Positions 9,178-18,693 are shown, counted from the stretch's first letter. The stretch: 64,000 nt of DNA from Streptomyces sp. D2-8 (GCF_023184515.1 NZ_JAAHBP010000017.1:62001-126000); one strand, 5' to 3'. The notes: generated from the sequence alone by a model not told the origin. Numbers and translations: made by a program.

Positions 9178-9297
9178 TCCACCGCGGGGATTTGCCCGGC
9201 CGGGCGGCCCAGGGGTGGGGCGGCGGGGAACGGTGGGGAGTGGTGCCGGACCGTGGCCGGGTTGCGGGTCCGTGGTGGAGGGACAGGCCGTCGTGGG

Positions 9298-9955
9298 TCA
9301 TGGTCCGCGGCGGCTGTAGCCCGCCCAGAGTGGGCCACCAGCCCGGTCCAAAACCTCCTCGACCGCAGCAGTGAAAAGGGCCGGTTCGGTCGCCGGGGTG
9401 GAGAGCGCGGCCGACGCGGCCTCGGTCAGGCGGGTGTGCAGGTCGGGGTCCGCGGCTGCCAGTCGGCGGGAGAGCCATGCCGCCGCCGAGCCAGTGGCCG
9501 TCCGTCAGCAGGGCCAGTTCAGCGGCGCGTTGCAGGAGGTGGGTCACCAGGTACACCCGTTCCAGAGGGTCCGGGCAGCCTCGTAGGTCGTCGAGCAGGT
9601 CGGTGAGTGCGTAGCGGTGGTAGTCCAGCTCCTCCGTGGAGAGGGGAGGCGGTCCGGCGGCCAGGCGTTGTCTGGACTCGGTCTGGAGTCTTGCGCCGAG
9701 ACCGTCGGAGTCGGCCAGGAGCACGCCCTCCGCGCACATGGATAGGAGCGGGGAGCGGCGTTTCGCCGTTTCGCGGTCTGCGAAGGTGTGCCAGGCCGTG
9801 TCGGTTTGCACGAACAGCTCCACCGGCCAGCCTCGGTACATCAGGCTCTCGCGGTACGGGGCGGGCGGGCCGGGCAGCGGGGCGGGTGCCGGGCGCGGTG
9901 GGGCCGCCCTCGTAGAAGTACGCGGTCAGCGTTGGCGACCGGCCCGCCCTCGCTG
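9298..9955 (-). pseudogene. nucleotidyltransferase-domain protein, frameshifted
   Basis: Protein similarity to a common Streptomyces nucleotidyltransferase-like family runs through at least three frames. The largest piece (complement of about 9475-9840) reads ESLMYRGWPVELFVQTD to LTDGHWLGGG. At about 9475 the frame must shift to continue as WLSRRLAAADPDLHTRL and end in WAGYSRRGP at the TGA at 9298. Upstream, a YFYEGGPTAPGTRPAARPA segment is in another frame, and the GS(x)D nucleotide-binding start is missing. The gene is decayed, or the assembly has indels here. Confidence 0.65.
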
Positions 9956-9958
9956 CCG

Positions 9959-10330
9959 CTAGCCCAGTTCGCCCCGTTCGATGCAGAACTCATTGCCCTC
10001 CGGGTCCGCCATGACGACCCAGCCCTTGCCGTCGGGGCGGGTGTGGTCCTCCATCTGGCGGGCGCCCAGGGTGAGGGCCCGTTCGACCTCGGCGGCGCGG
10101 GTGCGGCCCGTGGGCTTGAGGTCGAAGTGGACACGGTTCTTGGTCGCCTTGCCCTCCTCCACGCGTATGAAGAGCAGGCCCGGTCCGTTCGGGTCCTCGA
10201 TGAGTACCTCCGAGTCGCCGGGTTCGTCGATGGCGGAGATCGGATGGCCGAGCAGCTCGCTCCAGAAGCGGGCGAGTTCGTACGGCTCTCCCGCGCAGTC
10301 GAAGGTGATGTGGCGGATGGTCGGGTGCAA
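9959..10330 (-). CDS. VOC-family (glyoxalase/bleomycin-resistance fold) protein
   Basis: A 123-residue protein, the usual length of a single VOC domain made of two beta-alpha-beta-beta-beta halves. It begins HPTIRHITFDCAGEPYELARFW and ends WVVMADPEGNEFCIERGELG, both typical VOC edges (FYxxxLG and DPxGNxF/C). HFDL and E (FCIE) are candidate metal ligands. The substrate is unknown. It is intact although both flanking genes are frameshifted. Confidence 0.8.
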   Translation of the reverse strand: MHPTIRHITFDCAGEPYELARFWSELLGHPISAIDEPGDSEVLIEDPNGPGLLFIRVEEGKATKNRVHFDLKPTGRTRAAEVERALTLGARQMEDHTRPDGKGWVVMADPEGNEFCIERGELG

Positions 10331-10409
10331 CGGTTCTCCCCCGTGGGTGTGTTCGCCGTGTGATCGTGCACCGCAGGATGGCTGGGGCGGCGGGGGCTGT
10401 CGACCTATT

Positions 10410-10705
10410 TACCGTTGTCGGGGAGTTTCCGTCGCCGCCGAGGTTGGCGACGATGCGGCGCAGGACGTTGATCGTGGTGACGAAGTCGGCCGTGGAGATG
10501 CCCTCGTGGGTGGCGTGGTGGACCTGGAGGTTGCGTTCGCGGGCACGGAGGAGGGCTGCTTCGCCCTCCTCCGTGAGGGTCATGGCGCCTGTCGCGTCCT
10601 CCGTGAGCCAGCCCTCGGGTGGTCAGGTCGTCGTAGGCCTCGTCGAAGTCGGTGGCCTGGTCGTCGTCAACTTGCGGAGATCACGGCCGTCAGCCACGTC
10701 AGCAT
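10410..10705 (-). pseudogene. MarR/winged-helix regulator remnant, frameshifted
   Basis: On the minus strand a piece reading DDDQATDFDEAYDDLTTRG (about 10665-10610) must shift frame to continue as WLTEDATGAMTLTEEGEAAL and then TINVLRRIVANLGG (to about 10420). TLTEEGEAALLRARERN is the wing/C-terminal part of MarR-like proteins. A further shift near 10670 separates an upstream MADGRDLRKL-like start. No single frame carries the whole protein. It sits directly after the beta-galactosidase gene on the same strand. Confidence 0.5.
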
Positions 10706-10711
10706 CCCCCT

Positions 10712-13369
10712 TCAGTCGGAGGACTCCAGCCACAGCGTGCGAAGCTCCGGGACCTCCGGTCCGGCCGCGCCCCGCACCAGCAGGGTCAGCCCGGACCAGC
10801 CCGGCGGGATCCAGAGGACGTCGGCGTTCCCGCCGGAGAAGTCCGGCCGGTCGCCGGCCCAGACCCGTCCCACGCACTCCCCGCCGGCCCATCCGGTCAC
10901 CCGGATCTGTGTGCCGTCCGGCCGCAGGAGGAGTCCGCCGTGGGATGTCGGCAGTTCGATGTCGAGCCATGCCTCCTCACCCGGTGCGAGGGTCAGCGGC
11001 AGCAGGACCTCATGTCCCTCCGCGGCTTCGGTGGCGAAGGCGGTCAGCAGGTCGTCGTCCTGCGCGGAGCATGTCCAGTCCGTCACCGGGTCCAGGGCGA
11101 GCAGTTCGGCACGGAGGCCGCCGCCGCTGGGGTGGTGGGGCAGCGTGACCGAGATCCGGTGGGTGCCGGCGGGCAGCGGGATCCACGGATCCTCGGCGGG
11201 GACGGTATGGACGGTGTGCGGCTCGCGGGCGGTGTCGGTGGTGTGCGGCTCGTGGACCGCGTCGGCGGTGTTCGGCTCGCCGCTGGCCACGGTGACCCGC
11301 ACCGGCTCTACGACCCCCTCGAGGTGCAGGGCCGCGGCGGTGGCCGACTGGATATCGCGGGTGTAGGTGACGGGGAGTCCGACGCGGGTGCTGCTCCAGC
11401 CGCCGAGCTCGCGCAGGGGCGCCGGCCTGCCTGCCCAGTGGCCGTGGACCGACCACAGCGCCGACACGTCCGCCGTCTCCCGGACCGTCCAGAGTGTGCC
11501 GAGTCCACGCAGCGCGCCGAGGCGGAGGGCCGGCAGGCGCGCGTCGTCGAAGTTCGCGTGCCCCCAGATCTCCACGACGGCCTCGACGTCGACGGAACCG
11601 GTCGCTTCGCGGACGTCGATCCGCCGGGTGGCCCCGAAGTCGGCGATCGTCGGGCGGGCCCGGCCGGCGACCGACAGATCGACGATGTCCGCCGCCCCGA
11701 CGAGCAGCAGCTCGTCGACGCCCGTGAGATCCGTCGTGGTCCGGTAGGTCCCGCGCCCTCGGTACACGCCGAGCGACTCCAGCGTCGGCGGCAGCTCGTG
11801 CCGACCCGCCGCCCGCTCGGGAGCGGTGTCCGCCCGTCGCCGCGCGCGCCGCACCGCGACGGGTGCCGGTGCGTGCCGCGCGGGTGCCGGTGCGTCGAGA
11901 CGCACGGTGCCGTTCCGGTCCGTGGAGCGCAGGCGTACGGCGTCTGCCGGGGCCAGCGCGACGAGGGTCAGCCCTGCGGCCGTCACCCGCCGGGACGCTC
12001 CGGCCGTCGGCGCCGGTATCTCGACCCGGAGGTCCCCGATGACGACGGTGACCGGCACCTCGGAGGAGAACACCAGCAAGCCCTCCCCCGCCGCCACCAG
12101 ATCCGCGGACGCCAGAGTGAGCGTCCCGTCGTGGCCCCAGGGCCTCAAGGGCACGTCCACCAGCATCAGCGGACACGAGTCCGCCGCCACGGCGACCGGC
12201 ACCCCGTTCACGACCGCCGTTCCCGTCCCTGTTCCGGTTCCCGTCCGCGTCCCGAGATGCGGTACGGCGAGGAGCCGGCCGCCTCCGTCGAGTCGCAGGG
12301 CAGACGGTGACGAGCTGGTCGGGAAGTCGGTGGTGACCGGCGTGTGCGGGGCGGTCGGGGTGGCGAGCGCCAAGCGCGGTCCCAGGGTGTCGATGACGCG
12401 GGCGAGGATCTGGGCCTCGGCGTACTCGGGGCGTTCGGTGCCGGTGGAGGAGACGTAGCCGCCGAAGTCGTAGCCGTGGCTCATGAGGTTGCCGGGCCTG
12501 CCCCAGTTTCCCGCGGACGGGGTGTACCCGAAGTTCCAGCCGGAGGACTGGAGATAGGGGGCGATCAGGGAGGCGCCGCTGGCCAGGAGCCGGCGCAGGG
12601 TGCGGTGGCGGCGGTTGGTCTCGGTGATCAGCAGGGGCAGGTCGCGCTCCGCCAGCAGCTCGGCGTAGCGGCGAACTTCGGGTTCGATGTGCGGGGAGTC
12701 GTCGTCCGGGTAGAAGTTGCACGCCGGGACGACACCGGGGACGTCGCCGGTGGCGCCTTCGAGGTCGCCCTGTCCGGAGCATGCGATCAGCGGCACGGTG
12801 ATGCCGTGACGGACGGCCTGGTCGCGCAGGGCGGTGAGATAGCCGGTCCGGTCCTCGCAGTCGAAGAAGTCCAGCTCGTTCTCCAACTGCACCATGATCA
12901 CGGGTCCGTTCGCCGGGTACTGGCGCTCGGCGAGGAGCGGCAGCGCCTGGTCGAACCAGGCGGTGACCCGGTCGAGGAAGCGCGGCTCGTGCTGACGGAC
13001 CCGCAGCTGGGGGTCCAGGCCCAGCCAGGCCGGCAGCGCACCGCCGTCCCACTCGGAGCAGATGTAGGGGCCGGGCCGCGCGATGACGTACAGCCCCTCC
13101 TCCCGCGCGAGGTCGAGGAAGGCGGCGACGTCCCGCCGGCCCTCGAAGGACCAGCGGCCGGGGGCCTTCTCGTGGAAGTTCCACGGCAGGTAGACGTCCA
13201 CGCAGGTGTAGCCGGAGGCCCGGACCTGGGCGAGCCGGGCGCGCCATTGTTCCCGGGGCAGACGGAAGTAGAACAGGGACGCGCACAGCACGAGCTGCGG
13301 ACCGCCCTCGAAACGGATGCCGCGGGCATCGAGCGCGATGCCCTGGTCGGTTGAGGTGGGGTGGCTCAC
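10712..13369 (-). CDS. GH35-family beta-galactosidase, cytoplasmic
   Basis: An 885-residue protein with no signal peptide. The N-terminal barrel has the GH35 pattern: VDVYLPWNFHEKAPGRW (about 58-73), RPGPYICSEWDGG (98-110) and VQLENELDFF, whose Glu165 is the likely acid/base. LLITETN (Glu250) is a nucleophile candidate. The C-terminal half is beta-sandwich-like with GHANF and a late GGECVGRVWAGDRP segment. The GTG start overlaps the permease stop (GTGA). As the last gene of a solute-binding protein/two-permease operon, it probably hydrolyses the imported galactoside or a related oligosaccharide. Confidence 0.85.
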   Translation of the reverse strand: MSHPTSTDQGIALDARGIRFEGGPQLVLCASLFYFRLPREQWRARLAQVRASGYTCVDVYLPWNFHEKAPGRWSFEGRRDVAAFLDLAREEGLYVIARPGPYICSEWDGGALPAWLGLDPQLRVRQHEPRFLDRVTAWFDQALPLLAERQYPANGPVIMVQLENELDFFDCEDRTGYLTALRDQAVRHGITVPLIACSGQGDLEGATGDVPGVVPACNFYPDDDSPHIEPEVRRYAELLAERDLPLLITETNRRHRTLRRLLASGASLIAPYLQSSGWNFGYTPSAGNWGRPGNLMSHGYDFGGYVSSTGTERPEYAEAQILARVIDTLGPRLALATPTAPHTPVTTDFPTSSSPSALRLDGGGRLLAVPHLGTRTGTGTGTGTAVVNGVPVAVAADSCPLMLVDVPLRPWGHDGTLTLASADLVAAGEGLLVFSSEVPVTVVIGDLRVEIPAPTAGASRRVTAAGLTLVALAPADAVRLRSTDRNGTVRLDAPAPARHAPAPVAVRRARRRADTAPERAAGRHELPPTLESLGVYRGRGTYRTTTDLTGVDELLLVGAADIVDLSVAGRARPTIADFGATRRIDVREATGSVDVEAVVEIWGHANFDDARLPALRLGALRGLGTLWTVRETADVSALWSVHGHWAGRPAPLRELGGWSSTRVGLPVTYTRDIQSATAAALHLEGVVEPVRVTVASGEPNTADAVHEPHTTDTAREPHTVHTVPAEDPWIPLPAGTHRISVTLPHHPSGGGLRAELLALDPVTDWTCSAQDDDLLTAFATEAAEGHEVLLPLTLAPGEEAWLDIELPTSHGGLLLRPDGTQIRVTGWAGGECVGRVWAGDRPDFSGGNADVLWIPPGWSGLTLLVRGAAGPEVPELRTLWLESSD

Positions 13370-14274
13370 TTGACTCCCGCGCTTCCGCCGCTGATGTCCA
13401 TTTCGTACAGGTACTTCTGGCCGAGGTAGTAGACGAGGATCATCGGCAGGGCGAGCAGGATCGAGCCGACCATCACCAGGTTCCAGGGCGGTGCCTGGCC
13501 CGCCTGCGAGGTGGCGGTGATGTACTGCACGCCCAGGGCGAGTGGCATCTTCGACTCGTCGTTGAGGTAGATCAGGGGGCCCATGAAGTCGCCCCAGGTA
13601 TGCGTCAGCGTGAAGATGCCGATGGCGATCAGGACGGGCCTGAGCATCGGGAACATGATCCGCCGGTAGATGCCGAAGAAGCCCAGGCCGTCCATCATGG
13701 CCGCCTCGTCGAGCTCGCTGGGCAGCCGGGAGACGAACTGCCGTACCAGGAAGACGTTGAAGGCGTTGGAGAAGAAGTTCGGCACGATCAGCGGCAGGAA
13801 GGTGTTCACCCAGCCCAGGTCCCGGAACAGGATGAACTGAGGGATCATCGTGATCTGCGTCGGGATCATCATGGTGGCGATGACGATGAGGAACATCGTG
13901 TTCTTGCCCGGCGCCCGCAGCCGGGCGAAGGCGTAGCCGACCAGGCCGCTGGAGAGGACCTGCCCCACCACCGAGAACAGCGAGATGAGCACCGAGTTGA
14001 GCAGGAAGGTGCCCACCGGCAGCTCGGTGCCGAACACCCGGGAGAAATTGTCCCAGTGGAACTCGCGCGGGATGATCGTGAACGCGCCGTTGTTCACGGT
14101 GGCGTCGCCGGCCAGGGCGATCGAACCGACGAAGACCAGCGGGGTGGTCAGGATCGCCGCGACGATCAGCAGGGTGCCGTAGGTGAAGGGGGTCGCGCGG
14201 AACGCCCGTACGGCGGGGGCGTTCCGGTCCTCGTGCCCGCGCTTGCGCACCGGGGTCGCCAGGGTCGCCATCAC
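13366..14274 (-). CDS. carbohydrate ABC transporter permease, MalG type
   Basis: A 302-residue protein with about six membrane segments. The cytoplasmic EAA loop reads LDEAAMMDGLGFFGIYRRIMFP (about 190-211), which contacts the shared ATPase. It overlaps genes on both sides by four bases. It pairs with the MalF-type permease upstream to form the CUT1 channel. No ATPase gene is in the operon; in Streptomyces the MsiK ATPase commonly serves such importers. Confidence 0.9.
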   Translation of the reverse strand: MMATLATPVRKRGHEDRNAPAVRAFRATPFTYGTLLIVAAILTTPLVFVGSIALAGDATVNNGAFTIIPREFHWDNFSRVFGTELPVGTFLLNSVLISLFSVVGQVLSSGLVGYAFARLRAPGKNTMFLIVIATMMIPTQITMIPQFILFRDLGWVNTFLPLIVPNFFSNAFNVFLVRQFVSRLPSELDEAAMMDGLGFFGIYRRIMFPMLRPVLIAIGIFTLTHTWGDFMGPLIYLNDESKMPLALGVQYITATSQAGQAPPWNLVMVGSILLALPMILVYYLGQKYLYEMDISGGSAGVK

Positions 14275-15242
14275 TTCACCTCGGTCTCGTAGAACACCCA
14301 GCGCCGGGTGGTGCGGAAGGCGATCACCGTGAACACCAGGATCACCAGGAACAGCAGCCAGGAGATCGCCGAGGCGTAGCCCATGCGGTAATAGCTGAAG
14401 GCCTGGTCGAACAGGAGCGGCACCATGGTCTGGGCCGCGTCGTAGCCCGCGGGGTTCTTGCCCTTCGGGATGAGGATGTAGAGCTGCGAGAAGATCTGGA
14501 ACGCGTTGATCAGGCCCATGATCAGGTTGAAGAAGATGATGGGCGTCAGATGGGGCAGCGTGATGCTCCAGAATTGCCGCGTCGCGCTCGCGCCGTCGAC
14601 CTCGGCCGCCTCGTACAGCTCACGCGGGATGCCCTTCATCGCGGCGAGCAGCAGCACGGTCGCGGCGCCCGCCCCCCACGCCGACATCAGGATCAAGGCG
14701 GGCTTGACCCAGGGGCCGTCGAGCAGCCAGTTGGGGCCCGACAGTCCGAACAGGCCGAGGAAGTCGTTGATCGGGCCGTTCGGCGCGAGCACCATCCGGA
14801 AGATCATCGCCGTGGCGACCAGCGGGATCAGCGTCGGCAGATAGATCAGGGTGCGGAACAACTTGCGGGCCCTGACCTGCTTGTTGAGCAGGTTCGCCAG
14901 CCAGAGCCCGAGCACCAGGCCCAGCGGGACCGAGATCGCCGCGTAGTAGAAGGTGTTCCACAGCGCCTTCCAGAACGCCGGGTCGTCGGTGAGGATCCTG
15001 GCGTAGTTCTGGAAGCCGACCCACTGCGGCGAGGTGAAGGAGTCCCAGTCGGTCAGGGAGTAGTAGATCGACGCGATCATCGGCCCGAGCAGGAAGACCA
15101 GGAAGCCGATCACCCACGGCGAGATGAACAGGTAGAAGGAGAGCGCCTCACGGCGCCTGCGCTGGGAGAGCTTGGGTTTTCCGGGTGAGGGGGACTTCTC
15201 CGCGGCCGTGGGGGCGGCCTTCGGGGCGGTCGAGGTTGCCAC
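14271..15242 (-). CDS. carbohydrate ABC transporter permease, MalF type
   Basis: A 323-residue protein with a Pro/Lys-rich N-terminus, then a first membrane segment (FYLFISPWVIGFLVFLLGP, about 33-51) and five more. The EAA loop is GIPRELYEAAEVDGASATRQ (about 214-233). It starts seven bases after the solute-binding gene and overlaps the MalG-type gene (ATGA). It is one half of the membrane channel for the same sugar importer. Confidence 0.9.
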   Translation of the reverse strand: MATSTAPKAAPTAAEKSPSPGKPKLSQRRRREALSFYLFISPWVIGFLVFLLGPMIASIYYSLTDWDSFTSPQWVGFQNYARILTDDPAFWKALWNTFYYAAISVPLGLVLGLWLANLLNKQVRARKLFRTLIYLPTLIPLVATAMIFRMVLAPNGPINDFLGLFGLSGPNWLLDGPWVKPALILMSAWGAGAATVLLLAAMKGIPRELYEAAEVDGASATRQFWSITLPHLTPIIFFNLIMGLINAFQIFSQLYILIPKGKNPAGYDAAQTMVPLLFDQAFSYYRMGYASAISWLLFLVILVFTVIAFRTTRRWVFYETEVK

Positions 15243-15248
15243 AGCCGG

Positions 15249-16535
15249 TCATGCCCCGGACTTGATGAGGGACTCGAGGTCCTTCTGCACGGCGGTCAGT
15301 GCCTTCTTGGCGCTGCGCTCCTTGCCGAGCCAGAAGTCGGCGAGGCCGTTCGAGATCACGTCCTGCATCTCGTTCCACTCGGGGATGAACGGCGCCCGGA
15401 AGACGAACTCGCTCGACTCGGCGAAGACGCCCATGTCGACGTCCGTCTTCATCCACGACGGCTTGAGGAAGGCCTGGCTCTTCTGTACCTCCAGGTTGGC
15501 CGGCACGTCCTGGCCGGAGGCGATGATCTCCGTCTGCGCCTCGGGGGAGGTGAGGAAGTCGATCGCCTTGAAGGCGTTGTCGCGCTGCTTGGAGGTGCGG
15601 GAGATCGCCAGGCCGCTGCCGAACGCCGACACGGCCTGCTTCTTGCCGCGCCACATCGGCGCGATGTCCCAGCCGAACTTCACCTTCGTCAGGCCCGACA
15701 TGACCCAGAAGCCGTTGGCGTGGGTGGCGACCTTCTGGTTGGGGAACGCCTGGTCGCCGCCGATGTCGGGGCCCATGTCGGCGTAGTCCGCCTTGCTCGG
15801 CACCACCTTGTGCTTGAAGACCAGGTCGCCCGCCCACTGGAGTGCCTCGACGACCTCGTCGCTGTCGACCGCGGGCCGGCCCTGGGCGTCGATGATGGTG
15901 CCGCCGTTCTGGTAGGCGAGACTCCACCACTGCGGAAACCATTCGGCACCGCTGTATCCCCACACCTTGCCGGGGACCGTCAGCTCCTTGAACGCGTCGA
16001 GGGTGTCGTCCCAGGTCCAGTCCGCGGTGGGGGCCTTGATGCCCTTCTTGTCGAACAGGTCCTTGTTGTAGAACACGGTGACCGCGCCGGAGCGGTCCGG
16101 GATCGCGTAGAGCTTGTCCTGATACGTGTAGAGCGAGCCGACCGGACCGAAGCGCTGCTCGGGGTCGAGGTTCGCCTTCTTGGCGAGGTCGTCGAGGGGC
16201 AGCAACTGGTTCTTGCTGGAGTACGTGTTGACGCTCTCGGCGACCTGCATGATGTCGGGCCCGGTGCCGCCGGCGATCATCGTCTGCACCTTCTGCGGGT
16301 AAGCGTCGCCCGGGATCAGCTGCAGCTTGACCTTCAGGTCCGGGTGCTTCTTGACCAGCAGGTCGATGCGGGCCTGATACGTCTTGCGGTCGGGGTCGCC
16401 GCCCCAGACCGTCATCAGCAACGGAGCGTCACTCGAGCCGCTGCCGGACCCGCACGCCGTCAGTGTGACGACCCCCGCCGCGACTCCCAGCCCCAGAAAA
16501 CCCCGACGAGAAAACCGCGCGCTGTCAAGCGTCAT
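15249..16535 (-). CDS. extracellular sugar-binding lipoprotein of the ABC importer
   Basis: A 428-residue protein. It has a twin-arginine-like start (RFSRRGFLG) and a lipobox VTLTAC with Cys near residue 28, so it is a Tat- or Sec-exported lipoprotein. The body matches family-1 solute-binding proteins (LLMTVWGGDPDRKTYQARID... and ASGQDVPANLEV). ATG 16535 was chosen because AGGAAGG lies about eight bases upstream; a GTG nine codons earlier lacks a site. First gene of the operon; it sets sugar specificity. Confidence 0.88.
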   Translation of the reverse strand: MTLDSARFSRRGFLGLGVAAGVVTLTACGSGSGSSDAPLLMTVWGGDPDRKTYQARIDLLVKKHPDLKVKLQLIPGDAYPQKVQTMIAGGTGPDIMQVAESVNTYSSKNQLLPLDDLAKKANLDPEQRFGPVGSLYTYQDKLYAIPDRSGAVTVFYNKDLFDKKGIKAPTADWTWDDTLDAFKELTVPGKVWGYSGAEWFPQWWSLAYQNGGTIIDAQGRPAVDSDEVVEALQWAGDLVFKHKVVPSKADYADMGPDIGGDQAFPNQKVATHANGFWVMSGLTKVKFGWDIAPMWRGKKQAVSAFGSGLAISRTSKQRDNAFKAIDFLTSPEAQTEIIASGQDVPANLEVQKSQAFLKPSWMKTDVDMGVFAESSEFVFRAPFIPEWNEMQDVISNGLADFWLGKERSAKKALTAVQKDLESLIKSGA

Positions 16536-16605
16536 GGCACTGCCCTTCCTTGAGACATGCACACGCCTTGAGGTCGCCCGGATGATCAGGCCGGACTTCG
16601 AATGG

Positions 16606-16620
16606 CGGTTAAAATAACCG
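16606..16620. promoter_or_regulatory. candidate operator upstream of the sugar operon
   Basis: CGGTTA-AAA-TAACCG is a perfect 6+6 inverted repeat in an AT-rich patch within GC-rich DNA, 71 bases upstream of the solute-binding gene. An overlapping TTAAAA...TTTTAA symmetry spans 16609-16629. The position fits a repressor site over the operon promoter. No sugar regulator gene is adjacent, so the binding protein is unknown. The rest of 16621-16819 shows nothing else clear. Confidence 0.5.
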
Positions 16621-16819
16621 TCGTTTTAAGCCAGCGACAAGACCTTGTTTCGTGTGGGTTCAGTTGTTACCCAGGGCTCGAGGCAGCACAAAAGCGGGCA
16701 TCGACGGGGTTGTTGCAGGTGGACCGGCGCGGGTGCCGCGGCCGCTTCCGCTCGCGTGGAGCCGACTCCACCCCGTACGTGACCTGTTGCTGCGAGGCCG
16801 GCCCGGTGGACGGCGCCCT

Positions 16820-17623
16820 TCAGCCGGACAGGAAGGAGGCGATCGCCTCGTAGAGGCGGTCCGGCTGGTCCAGGTGGACGTCGTGGGCCGCGTCGGGGAT
16901 GCGGGTGAGGTGCGTGGCGGCCGGGCGGAGGCGGAGCATCTCGGACGGTTCGTCGGGGCGCATCGTGCCGTGTTCGCCCTGGACGAGGAGCGTCGGGCAG
17001 GTGATGCGGGACCACTCCTCCCAGTAGGCGGTGGTGGCCAGCTCGGCGACCGTGTCGATGATCGTGGTGCGGTCCCAGCCCGGGTGCCAGCCGTCCGACC
17101 GCTTCTCCAAGGTCCTCGTCCATGCCTCGTGGCCCAGGAAGGCTTCCGCCTCCTCCAGCGACGTGAACGGGGTCGGCCAGCTGTCCAGCCAGGTCGCGAT
17201 CTGTGCGGGGAGGTCGGGGGCCGGGCCCGCCGGGCCTGCTTCGATCAGGATCAGGGACTTCACCAGGTGGGGGTGGGACGCGGCCAGCAGCATCGCCGTG
17301 TGGCCGCCGAGGGACTGGCCCAGGAGGGCTATGGGGGCCAGCTCCAGTTCCTCGATCAGGGTTACGGCGTCCTGGACGTGGGCCCCGCGGGTCGTGGCCG
17401 CCGGTGTGCGGGTGCCGGCGCCGTGGCCTCGGGCGTCGTACGTCACCACGCGGTGGCCGTCGGCCGACAGTTGCGCGGCGAGGGTGTCCCACTCGCCCTG
17501 GTGGCCCGCCAGGCCGTGCAGGAGGAGGAACGTGACCTCGGGGTCCCCGGCGGGGCGGTGGTCTGCGTAGGCGAGGTGCGTGCCGTCGGGCGTGGTGAGG
17601 GTTCCGGACGTCGTGTGAGTCAA
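16820..17623 (-). CDS. alpha/beta-fold hydrolase
   Basis: A 267-residue protein with a cap domain. Nucleophile elbow GQSLGG (Ser104), oxyanion segment LLLHGLAGHQGEW (about 33-45), and a catalytic His in DAAHDVHLDQPDRL near the C-terminus; the acid is probably in VQGEHGTM or nearby. No signal peptide, so cytoplasmic. The substrate is not predictable. It stands alone between the sugar operon and the DUF2267 gene. Confidence 0.82.
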   Translation of the reverse strand: MTHTTSGTLTTPDGTHLAYADHRPAGDPEVTFLLLHGLAGHQGEWDTLAAQLSADGHRVVTYDARGHGAGTRTPAATTRGAHVQDAVTLIEELELAPIALLGQSLGGHTAMLLAASHPHLVKSLILIEAGPAGPAPDLPAQIATWLDSWPTPFTSLEEAEAFLGHEAWTRTLEKRSDGWHPGWDRTTIIDTVAELATTAYWEEWSRITCPTLLVQGEHGTMRPDEPSEMLRLRPAATHLTRIPDAAHDVHLDQPDRLYEAIASFLSG

Positions 17624-17709
17624 GGGGCCCCCGTTGTCGTGGACTTGACCGTTGCGCGTCGGGCCACCCCGGTCCGCCGAGGGGTGGCCGTCGTACGCGC
17701 TTGTGGAGC

Positions 17710-18168
17710 CTACGGGGCCGGCGTCAGGTCCGCTCTGCCGAACAGGAGGGCGTAGCCCGTGGGGAGTTGGGCCAGGATGCGGGTGACCAGGCCGTCGCCG
17801 ATGAGGGGCGGCAGTGCGCTCAGGACCGAGCCGACGTCCCAGCGGGCCGTGGCGGGCGTCGCTCCGGGGGTGCGTGACGCGACCTCGTCCACGAATCGTG
17901 CTGCCGTGAGGCGGTGCGTGGCCGGGATCTGGGAGGCGATCAGCCGGGCGGCCTCCGCGGGCAGGGCGCGGGCCAGGTCGACCCGTTCGTCACCGGTGAC
18001 GTGGGTGCCGAGGGCGGCCAGGACGGTACGGGTGACCTGTTCCGCCTTCGCCCGGGTGGGGTACAGGCCCGACTCGCGGATCGCGTCGACCATCCGGGGC
18101 CAGCCGTCGTCGTCGGTGGCGTGAGGGGCACGTCTCGTCGTCACACGGGGCACTGTCGTCGTGCTCAT
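17710..18168 (-). CDS. DUF2267-domain protein
   Basis: A 152-residue protein matching the DUF2267 pattern of helical repeats: VTRTVLAALGTHVTGDERVDLARALPAEAARLI, then RFVDEVASRTPG and VLSALPPLIGDGLVTRILAQLP. Function is not established; members often lie near stress or envelope genes. GGAGGAAAA lies upstream of the ATG at slightly long spacing. An Hsp20 gene follows upstream on the same strand, suggesting possible stress co-expression. Confidence 0.75.
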   Translation of the reverse strand: MSTTTVPRVTTRRAPHATDDDGWPRMVDAIRESGLYPTRAKAEQVTRTVLAALGTHVTGDERVDLARALPAEAARLIASQIPATHRLTAARFVDEVASRTPGATPATARWDVGSVLSALPPLIGDGLVTRILAQLPTGYALLFGRADLTPAP

Positions 18169-18267
18169 GTGTGGGGTTTTCCTCCGGGTGTGTGCGGGGG
18201 CGTGGGTGGGGTGTCGCGCCGCCGGGGATCGCCGGCGGCGCGACCGATCGGTGGGCGTGCGGTGGGG

Positions 18268-18693
18268 TCAGCTGCCGATCTGCCTGCGCGTGTCGCCGCC
18301 CGTGATCTGGATGCGGCGGGGCTTGGCCTGCTCGGCCACCGGGATGCGCAGGGTCAGGACGCCGGACTCGTACGAGGCGTCGATGCGCTCCGTGTCCAGG
18401 GTGTCGCCGAGGAAGAGCTGGCGCGTGAAGGTGCCGGTGGGGCGCTCGGCGACGAGGGGTTCCGCGCCCTCGGGGGCGGGGGACCTGCGCTCGGCTCGTA
18501 CGTTCAGGACGTTGCGCTCGACGTCCAGCTCGATCGTCTCGGGGTCGATGCCGGGGAGGTCGAAGTGGACGAAGAAGTCGTCACCGGAGCGGTAGGCGTC
18601 CATCGCCATCGCCGACGGGCGGGTGGTGGCAGGGCCGAAGACCTGCTGGGTGAGTCGGTCGAGCTCACGGAAGGGGTCCGTGCGCATGAGCAT
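18268..18693 (-). CDS. Hsp20/alpha-crystallin small heat-shock protein
   Basis: A 141-residue protein (142 if the GTG at 18696 is used). N-terminus [18 protein letters not shown]; an alpha-crystallin domain follows ([19 protein letters not shown] to [20 protein letters not shown]), with the conserved LxLRIP near residue 120. It is an ATP-independent holdase for unfolded proteins. AGGAG lies nine bases upstream of the ATG. A strong sigma-70-like promoter precedes it. I do not see the HspR/HAIR repeat. Confidence 0.9.
   Translation of the reverse strand: MLMRTDPFRELDRLTQQVFGPATTRPSAMAMDAYRSGDDFFVHFDLPGIDPETIELDVERNVLNVRAERRSPAPEGAEPLVAERPTGTFTRQLFLGDTLDTERIDASYESGVLTLRIPVAEQAKPRRIQITGGDTRRQIGS

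Noticed and set aside
10652-13354. Long + strand frames opposite the GH35 gene
   Set aside because: The minus strand carries GH35 catalytic motifs and operon overlaps; the + products are low-complexity Arg/Gly text.
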